Shown here: positions 12,338 to 23,884 of the stretch, piece after piece
Numbering within the stretch: position 1 is the first letter of the stretch
Layout: each line of letters begins with the position of its first letter
From: Enchytraeus crypticus
Lineage: Eukaryota > Annelida > Clitellata > Enchytraeida > Enchytraeidae
Assembly: GCA_905160935.1 (NCBI GenBank)
Contig: CAJHZI010000423.1
Coordinates: 1,871,501 to 1,935,500 of the forward strand
DNA length: 64,000 nucleotides
Direction of reading: 5' to 3'
Notes under the pieces: model-generated
The model's input: the letters and a program-made list of their open reading frames with translations, nothing else
What the model was told of the DNA's origin: nothing
The model's database searches: none
Program-made: the position numbers and the translations under genes

Positions 12338-12487
12338 CTTCATAACTTTGCACTGGATGCGGTGATTTATTAGTTTTGAACTTGTAGAACAGCAGACAGA
12401 ACGAGATGTTGGCAACCAGAGAAACCGTAGAGACAACAACAACAACAGTCGCCCAATTCCAAACAGAGCTGACAGGGATGCTGATCA
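12338..12487 (-). CDS. Gene A exon: transmembrane segment
   Basis: A 150-bp exon, acceptor TTGTAACTCCAG and donor GTAATG, phase 1 at both ends. It codes a short stalk (VISIPVSSVWNW), a valine-rich membrane span (ATVVVVVSTVSLVANISFCL) and a basic cytoplasmic start (YKFKTNKSPH). Its length equals that of the transmembrane exon of gene B. The copy in unit 2 (42,468-42,626) is 9 bp longer and stays open. Confidence 0.72.
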
Positions 12488-15400
12488 CTGGAGTTACAAA
12501 CAACCTCAAACATCATAGAAACATATCAGGTGGCATGCAATCCTTGTTCAAAATCTCTTTAAGGTGCAGTAAAGTTTTACTTTTCTGATAAATCAACTAA
12601 ACAGGCAGCCAATGTGCTTCGCGGGCTTCATATTGATTAGTTAAGCTTTGTAGGGCCTACATGGATATTACAGAAGATTAAAAGCGCTCTGAAGATAAAT
12701 ATTAAGTGTATTTCCGTATCACAAGACATACTGTCATAGACGGTCCAGCTGGGAATCGAACCGACGGCCTCCTGCTTCTCAAGCAAGCTTCCTAATCATT
12801 TGACCATACGAACAGTAATTGTTTAAGGAAACAGATTCTTCGTCAGTCTGATACAGGATTTCAACTTCAGCCGATATGCATGCAAACGAGAGATCTGCTC
12901 TCATCTATAATTCTGAAACGCAATTGACCTAGGCTGCAAGCTGCTTCAGTACATATAATTTAAACATAATTATCTAGATCTCATGAGAACAGTATTTTTT
13001 AAATGATCACGAGAAATTAAGTCAGCGAGATAAAGTCCACAACTGAAATCAAAATAAGGACAAAACAGCCAGCTGATATAACCTATACTGCGGGAAAACA
13101 TGGTTGTATAGTATTCATATGAGAGTTGGTGTATTTATTTGTAGTAATATTTGTAATAACAAATATTACGAAACTAGAGGCATTAGAAATTTGGTTATGA
13201 AGAATGATGAAAAAGATTATTTGGATGGCAAAATTACAAATAAAGACGTTCTCGATAGAGTTGGTAAAAATAGATAGTTAATATATGAGATAAGAATAGA
13301 AATAAAAGCTGGATAGGACATACTATAAGGGGTGGTTTGCTAAACGATGTAATAGAAGGACGAATGCAAGGGAAAAGAGTTAGATGAAAACCAAGACATG
13401 GGATATTGGATGATCTGATTACAAATTCATATATAGAGATCAAAAGGAAGACTGAAAATGGAATTGGTTAGAAGAGTTATATGCCATGGACCTGCCGTTA
13501 GGCAGTGAGAAGAAGAAGAGAATATTTGTTTTGTATTTTCTCTTTCACATCAGAAATATTGAAAATTACTCAAACTAACCTTTTGCACACTACTCGCTAG
13601 AAAATAACATTAATTAAGATTTAACATCCGTTTCCCCATCCAAGGATGATGTCAGGGACGAATCCAGAACACACATCACAGAAGATCAATTCACGCAAAG
13701 CAATCTAGAAGATCCAACTAATGCAGATGTAGCAATATCTAAATGAAATCATCTTCTGAATCCAATGAACTATTTTGCTTAGTTTATTAATTGATTTTAG
13801 GTGATTTTGACGATAGGCTCCAATCATGGCGAAGCAGTAAAGAGAGATAGAAATTATATCATAAAAATAAACATTTCGCGAAATTACATCAAATAAAATG
13901 AACTGCAATACACAATTACACAAAGTTGCACAAAATTCACGGAGTAATCACATCAATGAACGTGTGACAAAAAAATTAAATAAGCGTTATCAGAATCTTA
14001 GTCATAAGTGCAATACGTCCTGTAAGTGCATAAATAAAGCACAAGCGGGAGTCTAAATTTATTTTAAATTAAAAAAATTAAATTAAGTAAAAGTAATTAA
14101 AGCGCATCCGTAAAGGCCACAACATCCCCAAAATCTTCAATGAATAGCATAGTAGAATTTCAACTGCAAACCATGACTATCTTATATAAATGGATATGAC
14201 TGCAGATCGACCTATATGCATATCTATACGCTCTCTAGGGTATGCGTTTTCAGAAAATTGTATGCAAGCAGTCACAAAGTCAATTATTATCTAGTAATTA
14301 ACTAACGATAATTACATCCTGAAAACAATTTTAGCATCTGCTGAACGAAAATAATTTCTCCGTGCTGTTTTTACATTATTTAACTAATTTTCTAGTAATA
14401 GGAATTACCCCTGTTGTGCTCTGGTAGCTGGAGATTAGACAAACCATAGACAGCGCGTGTCGTAAAAGGCGACAAAGCATTAAGCTATAAACCAACGTCA
14501 TAATGGGCATAGCGTTGGTGAGTGGCAAAAGGCTCCAAAAATAGCAACTAAATTACTTAAATTTTGTCTATTCAAGCCCTGATCTTAGCTGAACTGAGAT
14601 TCAGTTCAAGGGAAGATGATGATGACCTTAAGCAAATGTAGTAATTTAAGAAACCTCTAGTCAAACAAATTATTTAAATAAAATAGAAATTTTCAGTATT
14701 TGAAATGGCCAATTACATAAAGTTATGTAAAAATTAGGCATTTTTAAAAAACGAGAAAAATAGGAAGTTTAAAAATATTTTCAAACTTCAGGGTAAATTA
14801 ATGAATACAATAAAACCCCTTATTCTTTTTCGATAATAATTCAGTAATATGAAGATATTGAACTTCGAAATATTATGTTCATTTCATCGACATTACTAGG
14901 CCTGTCGCAACTTCATTTTCAACATATTTGAATAATTTCATTATTTATGTAGTATTTACTAAACCGGAAATTTTACCTCAATTATAATATCGTTAAAATA
15001 TATATTAATCACCGTGTTTTCCCTATACAGTTTCAGTATTTCCTTTCACATTTAAATATCTTGTGTCTTTTTCCTAGTGTTCAGTATTCTTTCGCAAACT
15101 GGTAAATCTGATGACAGTAAGGATCCTAGTGTTGAAAAGTTGTAATAAAATAACTTGGCTTTAGAGGCTGCAGACTAACAGGCTACTAAGACTAACAGAC
15201 TATTAGGGCTAAGAGGCTATCAGGGCTAACAGACTACCAGGGCTAAGAAACTATAAGGGCTAACAGACTACCAGGGCTAAGAAACTATACGGGCTAACAG
15301 GCTACCAGGCTAAAAGACTACCAGGCTAACAGACTATCAGGCTTACAGACTACCCATGCTAATAAGCTATCAGGGCTAATAGACTACCAGGGCTAACAGG

Positions 15401-18400
15401 CTATCGGGGCTAACAGGCTATCAGGGCTAACAGGCTACCCATGCTAACAAGCTATCAGGGCTAATAGACTACTAGGGCTAACAGGCTACCCATGCTAACA
15501 AGCTATCAGGGCTAAGAGACTATCAGGGATAGCAGACTATCGGGGCTAACAGGCTATCGGGGCTAACAGGCTATCAGGGCTAACAGGCTACCCATGCTAA
15601 CAAGCTATCAGGGCTAAGAGACTATCAGGGCTAAGAGACTATTAGGGCTAACAGGCTATCAGGGCTAACAGGCCACCAGGTCTAACAGGCCACCAGGACT
15701 AACAGGCCACCAGGTCTAACAGGCCACCAGGGCTAACAGGCCACCAGGGCTAACAGGCCACCAGAGCTAACAGGCCACCAGGTCTAACAGGCCACCAGGG
15801 CTAACGCGCACGTAGATTGAATACTGAGATAATCGAACTTATTTACAATAGTTGACTTTTTTATTCCTTGTTTAATTTCTGGATTTTAATTAAATTTTGA
15901 ATTGTAAAAAATTACTCAATATCATACAATACATGTAAATAAGTGCGAGTTCAAGGGATTTCCAAATGATTTCGCAATCCAGATATAACTTTAACTGCAA
16001 TAATTATGAATTTTTATTACTAAATATAAATATCAGGCCTATTCCTTTAAAATTATTAAATTATTATATATAGTAATCATAGTATTTGAAAGATTTTTAA
16101 TAAAAGTTGTTTAAAGGTTCTTGACGCGATCGCAATGCAAGTTTTTGCAATAAAAATGGTTAACTTTAACTACAGACACAAATATACCTTTCTATTATCT
16201 AAGGCTTTCAACTGTTGAATACATTATCTGAAACTGTGTCTATGTGAAGAAAATGATAAAACAAAATAAAATAATTTGATCCCATATAGAAAAAAAACAA
16301 AATAAGCCAATATGAAGTTTTCTTTGTAGACCTACCTGTGTCACTTTATAGAACAGAATATGCAACTGTACAAAATATAGATCATCATTTAGTAATATAA
16401 ACAACCAATTGTCATCTAAAATTAGTTACTAATTTAACTAGCTAACGGCAAAAGAGTTCTCCTCAGCCACATATATCTATTAAAAACAAATTTAAAAATT
16501 GCATTTTTAAAATTAAACTTATAGCCTAACAAATCTGACCATTTTATTGTGCTTAAATTTGAAATTGAAATTAATTCTTTTTGACTTTAACTTCTAAGTA
16601 CGTTGCGATAAAACAAAGATCAGTAATAGATTAGCCATTATAATTCTGTTCCGGATTCTCCATCTCCTATCCCCTTAGTTAACTATATAAGAGTCTATAT
16701 GAAAATATCATATTATTACAAACTTTGTTTTTGCAATAGTAATTTGACTTCGTTGACTATAAGATATATTAATAATGCATGCATGTTTATTCCAGAAGGA
16801 TTTTAAAATTCCTTTAGCAGATATGTTAATCAATCAGCTTTGGTTTCGCCTTTATCAATAAAACTTGAAGGTTCAAATTTGTGCAAATATAATTTGCTAG
16901 AGCCTGAGAAAAATTCAGCTCTTTAAGGTAGACATCTCTAGCTCAATCATCCTAGGTAGAATTAACTTGTCAGCTGTAATTAATTCTAATACGAATCTAG
17001 TCGGATTATAAAATAGTCGGATTGGTAAAGCTATCCCTAATACAAACGAATTCTGCCGTAACTAAATGTAAATAAATTAGCTATTCCTATCGACAGTCGA
17101 CAACAGACAAACAAAGTAAGAAAACTATTGCACCAGATTATATTTTCCATTTATTTTTAATAATTCAAAATTAAAACCACAAAATGCTACATACCTACGA
17201 AGGTTTGATTACAGAAGTCACTGTCGTCGACGGCTGCCATGCACACAAAGCGAGATCCCGGAGTAGCGAATTCTGCGGGCAGACTACTCGTGTTGGGCAA
17301 AATCTGATCAGGATTGTTCACATTTTTCCATGTGATATTTTGAGGAGCAGGATTGCCACTAATCTCGCAGTCAATAGGGCTGATATCGCTAACAAATCTC
17401 TCTTTTCCACAACTGAGATATCCTACCAGTTTACAGTTGTAACGTTTTTAATGGTAATGATATAATTTAAACTTAATATAATCATTTGCGGCACACAGAT
17501 TTTTTCTTAAAGAAATTCTTTACGAAACAACTGAATAATATTCTCTAAATACGCAATTCACAGGACATACGATATGTGAAGCAAATAACTATTTTATAAA
17601 TACAAATTCTAGTTCGAGTTATACTGGTATTTAGAGTATCATGAACATTTTATGTTGCAGCATTCTCATCAGTCATGGTATAAGAGAACACCATATACTT
17701 CTATTAATCATGTAATAAATCTCAGGGTAATATCTTACATCAAATTCATATTGCAAAACATTTCAATTTAGGCCTACTTGTGATCAATTTTACAAATATC
17801 AAGGTATAATTTTAAATTAAACTTTACTTGAATATTTTAAAGAAATTAATCGTTCCATTTAATTAGTTTTGATTTTACTTACTCCGTTGTAACTTAGAGC
17901 TATTCGAAGAACATACAGGAAGAATTGAGTCGGACGCGTTACCAAAATTAAAACTGCAAATCACTTCAGACCCATCTAAATCCGATTCAAATTTCAGATC
18001 AAGCGTACAATTGATGTTATCGTTGGTGGTATCCATAATGTAGATTTCTTGTAGTTTGGTCCCGTTGGATAAAGAAAAGGCACAGGATGGTGAAACGTTT
18101 CCACGATATCCGATTCTGCAAGAGAAACGAACCACCTCCCCGTCTCGTAGTGGCTTCGATGTGTTTGATTGCACAGTCAGCGGACATTTATCTGAAATAA
18201 GATCATCTAAATACTATTTAATCCACGAAATTCTATTTGATCAACTAAATAATTTACTATTTAATCAACTAAATACTATTTATCCATAATATCGAATCAA
18301 AATTTAATTAACAAAATACTATGTAGTCAATTAAATTCTATTTAGTCAACTAAATACTATTTAATCAACTAATAATTATTAAGTCAACGAAATACTATTA

Positions 18401-19003
18401 AATCCAATAAATATTATTTAGGGATGGCGATACAGGTTCCAGAGAAACAACTAAGTTTTTAAAATCATTGTTAATTCAGGTAATCAGTAGACATATCAGT
18501 AAGAAAATTATAGAGAAATGAAGATCTATCTGAATCAAAGAGGTTCTATTAAGACTTCAGAATTTAAAACTCTAAACACAACTAAACATTGGTGTACAAT
18601 TTCTAGTTAAATGAAACCAATTATCCGTAAACTGACGATTCGTTGCTAAAGCTTATCTTACCAAAAATGATAATTTGAGCTGTAGCAGTTTCTGAACCCG
18701 ACCTCCCGTCCCTGTCGGCGCATACGAACTCTCCAGCCAATAAATCACTTTGGTTAAAGATGACTCCAGTCCTTGTGTGCAAATCATAATTCAATGTCGA
18801 TCCACTACGGTAAGCATTCAAACTAAATAGATCGTCGTAGGGTATCTTCAAAGTACTGCCTTCAAATATAGTTCTTTTGCCTCCACTAGAAGTTTTTTTA
18901 CTCCACTTTACGGGTATGCTCGGGCTATCAGTTGAGCATGTTAAATTGAACCAACTGCCTTCCTGCACAACCCTACTGGATGGTCGAGTAACCAAAAAAC
19001 CAT
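12338..19003 (-). CDS. Gene A: Ig-superfamily membrane receptor
   Basis: Reading toward lower coordinates there are three exons, each coding one Ig-like domain, then a transmembrane exon. The exons are 18,662-19,003, 17,883-18,191, 17,195-17,422 and 12,338-12,487; each starts and ends in phase 1 and together they code about 343 residues. The product should be a type I membrane protein with three extracellular Ig domains, rich in N-glycosylation sequons. The first exon with start codon and signal peptide was not found between 19,003 and gene B. Further cytoplasmic exons may be those at 9.3 and 8.5 kb. All four exons are open and have usable splice sites, so this copy looks functional, unlike its unit 2 copy. 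Intron 3 (12,488-17,194) holds the SINEs, an RTE fragment and a 17-bp minisatellite. Family, ligand and function are not recognisable from sequence alone. Confidence 0.75.
13168..13521 (+). mobile_element. RTE-like LINE, 3' end
   Basis: The plus strand matches the last part of the element at 4,070-4,960: a degraded ATTAGAAATTTGG block, LLD/VGK-like remnants, and CATGGACCTGCCGTTAGGCA followed by a GAA-rich run. There is no intact frame. The unit 2 counterpart is at 43,304-43,665. Confidence 0.6.
13620..14630 (+). mobile_element. SINE cluster; single-copy version of the 710-bp unit
   Basis: 13,620-13,660 carries the L2-like tail in inverted orientation. 14,405-14,625 is a SINE with head TGTTGTGCTCTGGTAGCTGG, body CGTAAAAGGCGACAAAGCAT and a GATGATGATGA tail. 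The whole stretch corresponds to one copy of the unit that is triplicated at 43,761-45,890. Confidence 0.6.
15163..15805. repeat. 17-bp minisatellite in gene A intron
   Basis: Roughly 37 copies of a 17-bp unit related to CTAACAGGCTATCAGGG. The left part alternates TATCAGGG and TACCCATG variants, and the right part is homogenised to GGCCACCAGG variants. A shorter array of the same unit occupies the same intron of unit 2 (46,243-46,617). Confidence 0.93.
15806..17194. other. Intron of gene A, no other feature
   Basis: Unique AT-rich sequence that aligns to 46,618-50,406 of unit 2 once two LINE insertions there are removed. Confidence 0.6.
17195..17422 (-). CDS. Gene A exon: third Ig-like domain
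   Basis: A 228-bp exon in phase 1. The donor is GTATGT; the chosen acceptor (CTGGTAG) has a weak pyrimidine tract but is the one that keeps phase 1. Visible Ig marks are PIDCEISGNPAP (strand B cysteine), ITWKN (core tryptophan) and SRFVCMAAV (strand F cysteine), as in I-set-type domains. An extra pair, SCGK near the start and DFCNQ near the end, could form a second disulphide. An alternative acceptor a few bases downstream would break the phase. Confidence 0.72.
17883..18191 (-). CDS. Gene A exon: second Ig-like domain
   Basis: A 309-bp exon with acceptor TTATTTCAG and donor GTAAGT, phase 1 at both ends. It begins DKCPLTVQSNTSKPLRDGE. Strand B is VVRFSCRIGY and strand F is GSEVICSFNFG. A further cysteine pair is possible (SPSCAF, INCTL). 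There are several N-x-S/T sequons. There is no obvious tryptophan core. The unit 2 copy at 51,839-52,147 has a stop codon and a lost cysteine. Confidence 0.78.
18192..18661. other. Intron with degenerate CTAAATACTATTTA repeats
   Basis: The part near 18,200-18,420 is a loose tandem of TCAACTAAATACTATTTA-like words with a period near 18-22 bp. The unit 2 intron (52,148-52,320) has the same repeat with a different copy arrangement. Confidence 0.6.
18662..19003 (-). CDS. Gene A exon: first Ig-like domain
   Basis: A 342-bp exon with acceptor TTTTGTGTTCTAG and donor GTAAGA, phase 1 at both ends, 113 full codons. Strand B is WFNLTCSTD, the core tryptophan is in PVKWSKK, and strand F is GEFVCADRDG. 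This is a clear canonical Ig domain. It starts DGFLVTRPSSRVVQEG, as expected just after a signal-peptide exon. The unit 2 copy has lost the acceptor AG and the donor GT and carries two frameshifts. Confidence 0.85.
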
Positions 19004-19510
19004 CTAGAACACAAAAGATAGTGCAACGATTTCGTCATAACCTCGATTCACAAATTCACAGACGAACTACTGAAACTGATGGCTAATAGCTATAAAATAT
19101 TTCAAAACTTCAGTGATACGAGTGATTTGCATGCAGTGATCAAATGTTTGCTAAATTAACTACAAAAATTATTACGAAACGATCAACTCTTCTCTGTGAG
19201 TACCAAAAGTGATGGGCTTACCACTGAATTTGAACTCTGCACCTGCTGATTCAAAGTAGGACAACAGAAAAAAGGCTTAAAACGCAATAACTTTTAAAAG
19301 TGACTGTTTTCAGAGGTTCTTGAGAATGTAATGGATGCAGATTGGCTACTCAGTTTGGCCAACTATATACTTTTTTGTTCGCATAGTTACACACATAACA
19401 TACCGCATGTGCTACGTAGTTTCCTTTCTTAGTTACTATTTTTTGTAGTTTTTGTTATTTCCTTCATTCCTCTCTATAGTTATTAGTAATCGCTGCCTTT
19501 GTTTGCGCAT
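19004..19510. other. No feature seen
   Basis: This would hold the first intron of gene A. I searched for a signal-peptide exon on minus and found none that is conserved in unit 2 (52,907-53,600). Confidence 0.4.
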
Positions 19511-19685
19511 AAATTGCAGCCGGCGCGGATTTAAGAATAGCCTTCCAACAACCTCGGATTTTTCTTTCAAAGCTGTTAACACTCGGACTTCCAAGGTGGT
19601 CACCCGCAAAATACTAACCGGCGCGATGGATCTTAACTTTGCTCATTTTACGTGTAGCTTAACCGAGTGCGCTAAATCCCGCACC
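19511..19685 (-). mobile_element. 5S rRNA-derived SINE
   Basis: On minus it reads GGGATTTAGCGCACT, then a 5S-like segment: AAAGTTAAGATC, CCGGTTAGTATTTTGCGGG, TGACCACCTTGGAAG and GAGTGTTAACAGCTT. A 5S-unrelated 3' part follows (AAATCCGAGGTTGTTGGAAG and onward to CGGCTGCAATTT). The 5S internal promoter blocks are recognisable. Related copies lie at 21,735-21,862, 47,578-47,793 and 53,602-53,775. Confidence 0.72.
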
Positions 19686-20158
19686 CAAAAGCAATAATCT
19701 TCAGTGAGCTAAGGCATTCAATCTCAGCCAAAACAGCGTTGTAGTAAAACAGTCAGTAATAACAGATTGGATGTGCGGGTGATGCGACAAGAAAGCGGGG
19801 TTTCAATTGAAAGAGAGGCGGAGTCTTTGGGCATGATACCTTAATAACGGTATTCGCGTTATTTATAAATTACAGCTTAATGTATGATAGATGTCTAAAG
19901 TATACTGGGTAATTAGTATACATGTATGTTTAACTGGAAATAAAGTGTGAATTTGTTGTTAAAACCGTGGTCGTCTTAATCGCCTCTCACTTCGTCGACG
20001 CCCAATAGACGGAACGTCAGATCGACTACGTTGACCAAGTTCTGTAAACATGCTCCCACATCATCATCAACGTCCTCAGAAATTGACGTTAAATCCATAT
20101 CAATAATCAATGTATATTCAACTGCGAATTTCACATTGCATTCCCTTCTATTCCTCCG

Positions 20159-20166
20159 GTCTGCAT
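20159..20166. repeat. Target-site duplication, left (GTCTGCAT)
   Basis: An exact 8-bp match to 21,510-21,517, on the other side of the hAT-like element. Confidence 0.88.
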
Positions 20167-21509
20167 TAGAGATGGGAATTTTATGAATTTCCGGTGTTCG
20201 GGTTCGGTTCGTTGAAAATGGAAGTTCGGTTCGGGTTCGGTTCTAACATGTTCGGGTTCGGTTCGGGTTCGGCTTGCTTTCCAACTAGCAAGAGTTCGAT
20301 TCGAGTTCGAATTGGTTTTGTTTGGATAATGTTGCAATATTTTAACTTTATTTATAATAATCATGGTTACGACAAACATGTTTAAAATGGTTCATGGTAA
20401 ATATGCTTAAAAATTCATTAAGTCATAACAGCTGCCACATTTTTTCACCTGGGTAAAAATATGACAATGAAAAAAGGAGAGAAGTGGTATTTTTTCCTGT
20501 ACATTTCTTAAATATTGTAAGTTGACCAACAAATGTTCATAATATAGATATTTAGCTTTATTATTGTATCTGAAATATTCTCCTTGATTATAACGAGCAT
20601 ATAGAATGATTCATCAATTTTAAAATTATTTTTGTCACTATAGGCCTATATATTAGATACATTTATAATTAAGTGGAAATGTCTTGGCTAAAATTTGATC
20701 CAATATTTCAGAGACAAAGTGCAATTTAGTAACATAAAAATGTCAAATAAAGATGATTTGGTAAACACGTGTACTTCCATAGAAAAATGATCATAATATA
20801 CACCGTTTGCTATCAACTGACCAGTAATAAGCTTCATAATTTACCTTAGGGTTTCAAATTTGAAACATTCAGATCAATTATGAAGTTACGAAAATAGTTA
20901 TGAAATTATTGCATTGCAATGGTGCAAAATTATTTACTCCAGATAATCTTAACACATATAGAATGTCATATATAATTATTTGTAAATCTGGCTGAAAAAA
21001 TACTAAGGTAGCACACTAAAATTAGAAAAAATTCATAATTTAAATTTAACAAGAACAAATCCACCTTGGTTGAGTCAAGCATTTTCAGATTTTTAAGGAA
21101 TACTCTCATCACTTTTGGCTCTCTGATGTTAATCTTCATTCCATATTTCAATGCCGTATCATTCAGACTATCCATTATCTTCTGTAGGCTCATCTCGCTC
21201 CCCGCTACCATTCCTTTGTACCGCTACCACTTTTTAATTTGTGTCGGAACCAGCCTTACTTGAATATATGCTGTTAGATACTATAAGACATGTAAATGCA
21301 AAAAACGAATATATATTTGTATTGTTCTTACTATCTTTATTTAATGTCAGGCTGGTGAAGAAGAAAGGAACTACAAGAGTTTGGTTCAGTTCGGTTTGGA
21401 CGAAGTTCGGGTTCGGATTCGGCCAGAGTCTGGGTTCGGGTTCGGTTCGGTCAAAATTCTAGATTTTAGGGTGCTTTTCGGTTCTGGTTCGGTTCGATTC
21501 CCATCTCTA
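20167..21509. mobile_element. Non-autonomous hAT element
   Basis: 1,343 bp. The ends are exact 13-bp inverted repeats (TAGAGATGGGAAT and ATTCCCATCTCTA), flanked by the identical 8-bp duplication GTCTGCAT; both are hallmarks of hAT transposons. Both subterminal regions carry GGTTCGGGTTCGG-type repeats in the same orientation. There is no transposase frame. A minus-strand RTE-like fragment (about 21,060-21,215, ending near the GSE/MSLQKI motif) sits inside. The element lies in a stretch of about 3.4 kb that is absent from unit 2. Confidence 0.88.
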
Positions 21510-21517
21510 GTCTGCAT
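21510..21517. repeat. Target-site duplication, right (GTCTGCAT)
   Basis: Exact copy of 20,159-20,166. Confidence 0.88.
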
Positions 21518-21643
21518 ACAACTTATCGACAAGATACCAGCTTGGCTAGCTAGCTAGAAGACGTTAAAGAAAATAAGGATATGTCAGAAAGCCACATTTT
21601 TGCAGCTATCGATATCTAAATTGCGATGGCTTTCGGTCAGTGC

Positions 21644-21685
21644 TTTAGGATCCATTAATATTTAATAATATTAATGGATCCTAAA
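21644..21685. repeat. Perfect 19-bp hairpin
   Basis: TTTAGGATCCATTAATATT and its exact complement, separated by TAAT. It could form a cruciform. It is not followed by a T-run, and a transcriptional role is not supported. Confidence 0.85.
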
Positions 21686-21734
21686 TTTTCATTATATATC
21701 TTTATTTTACGAAAAATCTCCAACACCCTGGGGA

Positions 21735-21862
21735 TTATTTACATTCAAAGCTGTCGACACTCAGTCTTCCAAAGTGGTCGCCCACAATTTACTAACCTCA
21801 TGCAACGTGGCTTTACTTCGTTCAGTTGACGCGCGGCTTAACTGAGTGCGCTAAATCCCTTG
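21735..21862 (-). mobile_element. 5S rRNA-derived SINE (truncated)
   Basis: Minus-strand copy with GGATTTAGCGCACTCAGTTA, GAGGTTAGTAAATTGTGGG, CGACCACTTTGGAAG and GAGTGTCGACAGCTTTGA. It is cut after the 5S-like part. Confidence 0.65.
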
Positions 21863-22265
21863 TGAATAACTTGTTGAGCTATGGCGTGCTCTATAATAGA
21901 TCTTGAAATAAGCAAAATAAACTGTTAGTATGAATATGTACCATGGACCTACAAGAACACTGTGGATTTGAAAGTATAGCACTACATTTCTCATTTCTGG
22001 TTATGTTTTCATTTATTTCTAACTTTCAAAGTAACTGAACAAAAAACCTAAAACCCTCGAAAACCTAAAACCTACTTTTTGAAAAAAGAAGTAGGTTTTT
22101 CCACCCCTGTGACTTTTACTGAGCTTGCAAGAATTGAACAAAGTTTCTTACCGATTACCGGAAGTAGTAATATTCTGAAGAGATTTAGTAGGCTTATTCT
22201 AAGGTCCATTCTAGGTGCGGTGAGAAATACTGAACTGAACAGGCAATACAAGCCAATTAGTTGTC

Positions 22266-23004
22266 AATAATTTCTATCCTGTATTATATGGTATATGTAA
22301 ATAATTTCTATCCTGTATTATATGGTATATGTAAATAATTTCTATCCTGTATTATATGGTATATGTAAATAATTTCTATCCTGTATTATATGGTATATGT
22401 AAATAATTTCTATCCTGTATTATATGGTATATGTAAATAATTTCTATCCTGTATTATATGGTATATGTAAATAATTTCTATCCTGTATTATATGGTATAT
22501 GTAAATAATTTCTATCCTGTATTATATGGTATATGTAAATAATTTCTATCCTGTATTATATGGTATATGTAAATAATTTCTATCCTGTATTATATGGTAT
22601 ATGTAAATAATTTCTATCCTGTATTATATGGTATATGTAAATAATTTCTATCCTGTATTATATGGTATATGTAAATAATTTCTATCCTGTATTATATGGT
22701 ATATGTAAATAATTTCTATCCTGTATTATATGGTATATGTAAATAATTTCTATCCTGTATTATATGGTATATGTAAATAATTTCTATCCTGTATTATATG
22801 GTATATGTAAATAATTTCTATCCTGTATTATATGGTATATGTAAATAATTTCTATCCTGTATTATATGGTATATGTAAATAATTTCTATCCTGTATTATA
22901 TGGTATATGTAAATAATTTCTATCCTGTATTATATGGTATATGTAAATAATTTCTATCCTGTATTATATGGTATATGTAAATAATTTCTATCCTGTATTA
23001 TATG
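22266..23004. repeat. 34-bp satellite, ~22 near-identical copies
   Basis: The unit begins AATAATTTCTATCCTGTATT and continues for 14 more bases to ATATGTA. Period 34 bp over 739 bp is about 21.7 copies with no variant that I could see by eye. It lacks variable spacers, so it is not a CRISPR array. It is absent from unit 2. Confidence 0.97.
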
Positions 23005-23159
23005 GGAGTGGTCGCTGCCGTCGCCTGCCTAATGCAAACTTATCGTCGGCTGTGAACGAGCTAACGGATCCTGCTACTGGCTGTGTAAATTTGTAAATAC
23101 TTAGCATAAATAGCGAAATGCGTCAAGTTAATAATGATCTCAATATCGTAATGTTAGAT

Positions 23160-23350
23160 CCAAGCTACACGTGTTGCGTCCGGGACTCTGGAGATGAGAC
23201 CAACCGAAAATTGAGCAACTAGCAAGTTGCAAATGCAATTGGAGCCTGTGGCTATGTCGGTAAGATATTCGACCGAGGATCAGTATGTGTAAGGCTCAGA
23301 TCCTGACATCGCTTTCGAGTGAGGAAGCTGACTTTAGTATTAGCTTTTTT
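23160..23350 (+). mobile_element. SINE head followed by tRNA-derived SINE
   Basis: 23,165-23,210 is the GTTGCGTCCGGGACTCTGG head. 23,240-23,350 has the A-box-like TGGCTATGTCGG, GGCTCAGATCCTGACATCGC and the tail GAGGAAGCTGACTTTAG. Confidence 0.6.
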
Positions 23351-23762
23351 AAATTAAGCGATAATGTGCAATAATGACCATTGGAATGGATATCCGTGTT
23401 GTGCCTGAGTTACATCAGATTAAATCAACAATTTTACTACGAGAAAAATATTTAGAATTCTCAACAGTAGATTTGGGTCCATAACAAATCAGTAAATACG
23501 AGTTTAGATAACAGCGGGCGTTATTTCATTCACTTTCAGTGGATATGTTATACTAAATTATTGAACACTCATTTACCAACACCTGAATAAAAAGTAATTA
23601 AAGCGGCATTATGTCATCTGGAAACAAACATATATTCTCTACTTTCATTCAGTTACTGCCAAACATTTATGCATATAGTTTTTCGTGGTTAAGTTGAGCT
23701 CGTTAGCACAACAGCAGCTGCCTATAAAGAGACCTATATCGTTTTAGTAAAAACAAATATTG

Positions 23763-23882
23763 TTAACGTTAGTTTCCTCACACGAAAACGATGTCAGTGA
23801 TGGGAGAGCCCAGGATTTGAACCCCGCACATACTGATCCACAGTCAAAAAGCTTACCGACATCGCCACTGACTCCAGCAAAT
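23763..23882 (-). mobile_element. tRNA-derived SINE
   Basis: Minus-strand copy. The reverse complement contains TGGCGATGTCGGTAAGC, GGGGTTCAAATCCTGGG with an exact B box (GGTTCAAATCC), CTGACATCG and GAGGAAACTAACGTTAAC. Confidence 0.8.
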
Positions 23883-23884
23883 AT

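Noticed and set aside
17184..17465. 93-codon plus-strand frame
   Set aside because: It is the shadow of the minus-strand Ig 3 exon of gene A.
19200..19330. Signal-peptide exon of gene A on minus (donor at 19,217)
   Set aside because: A GGTAAG donor is present, but there is no ATG in frame and the donor is not conserved in unit 2.
20190..21480. (TTCGGG)n as telomere-like repeat
   Set aside because: It is the subterminal repeat of the hAT element, bounded by its inverted ends and target duplication.
22266..23004. CRISPR-like array
   Set aside because: Units are contiguous with no variable spacers, and the DNA is clearly animal nuclear.
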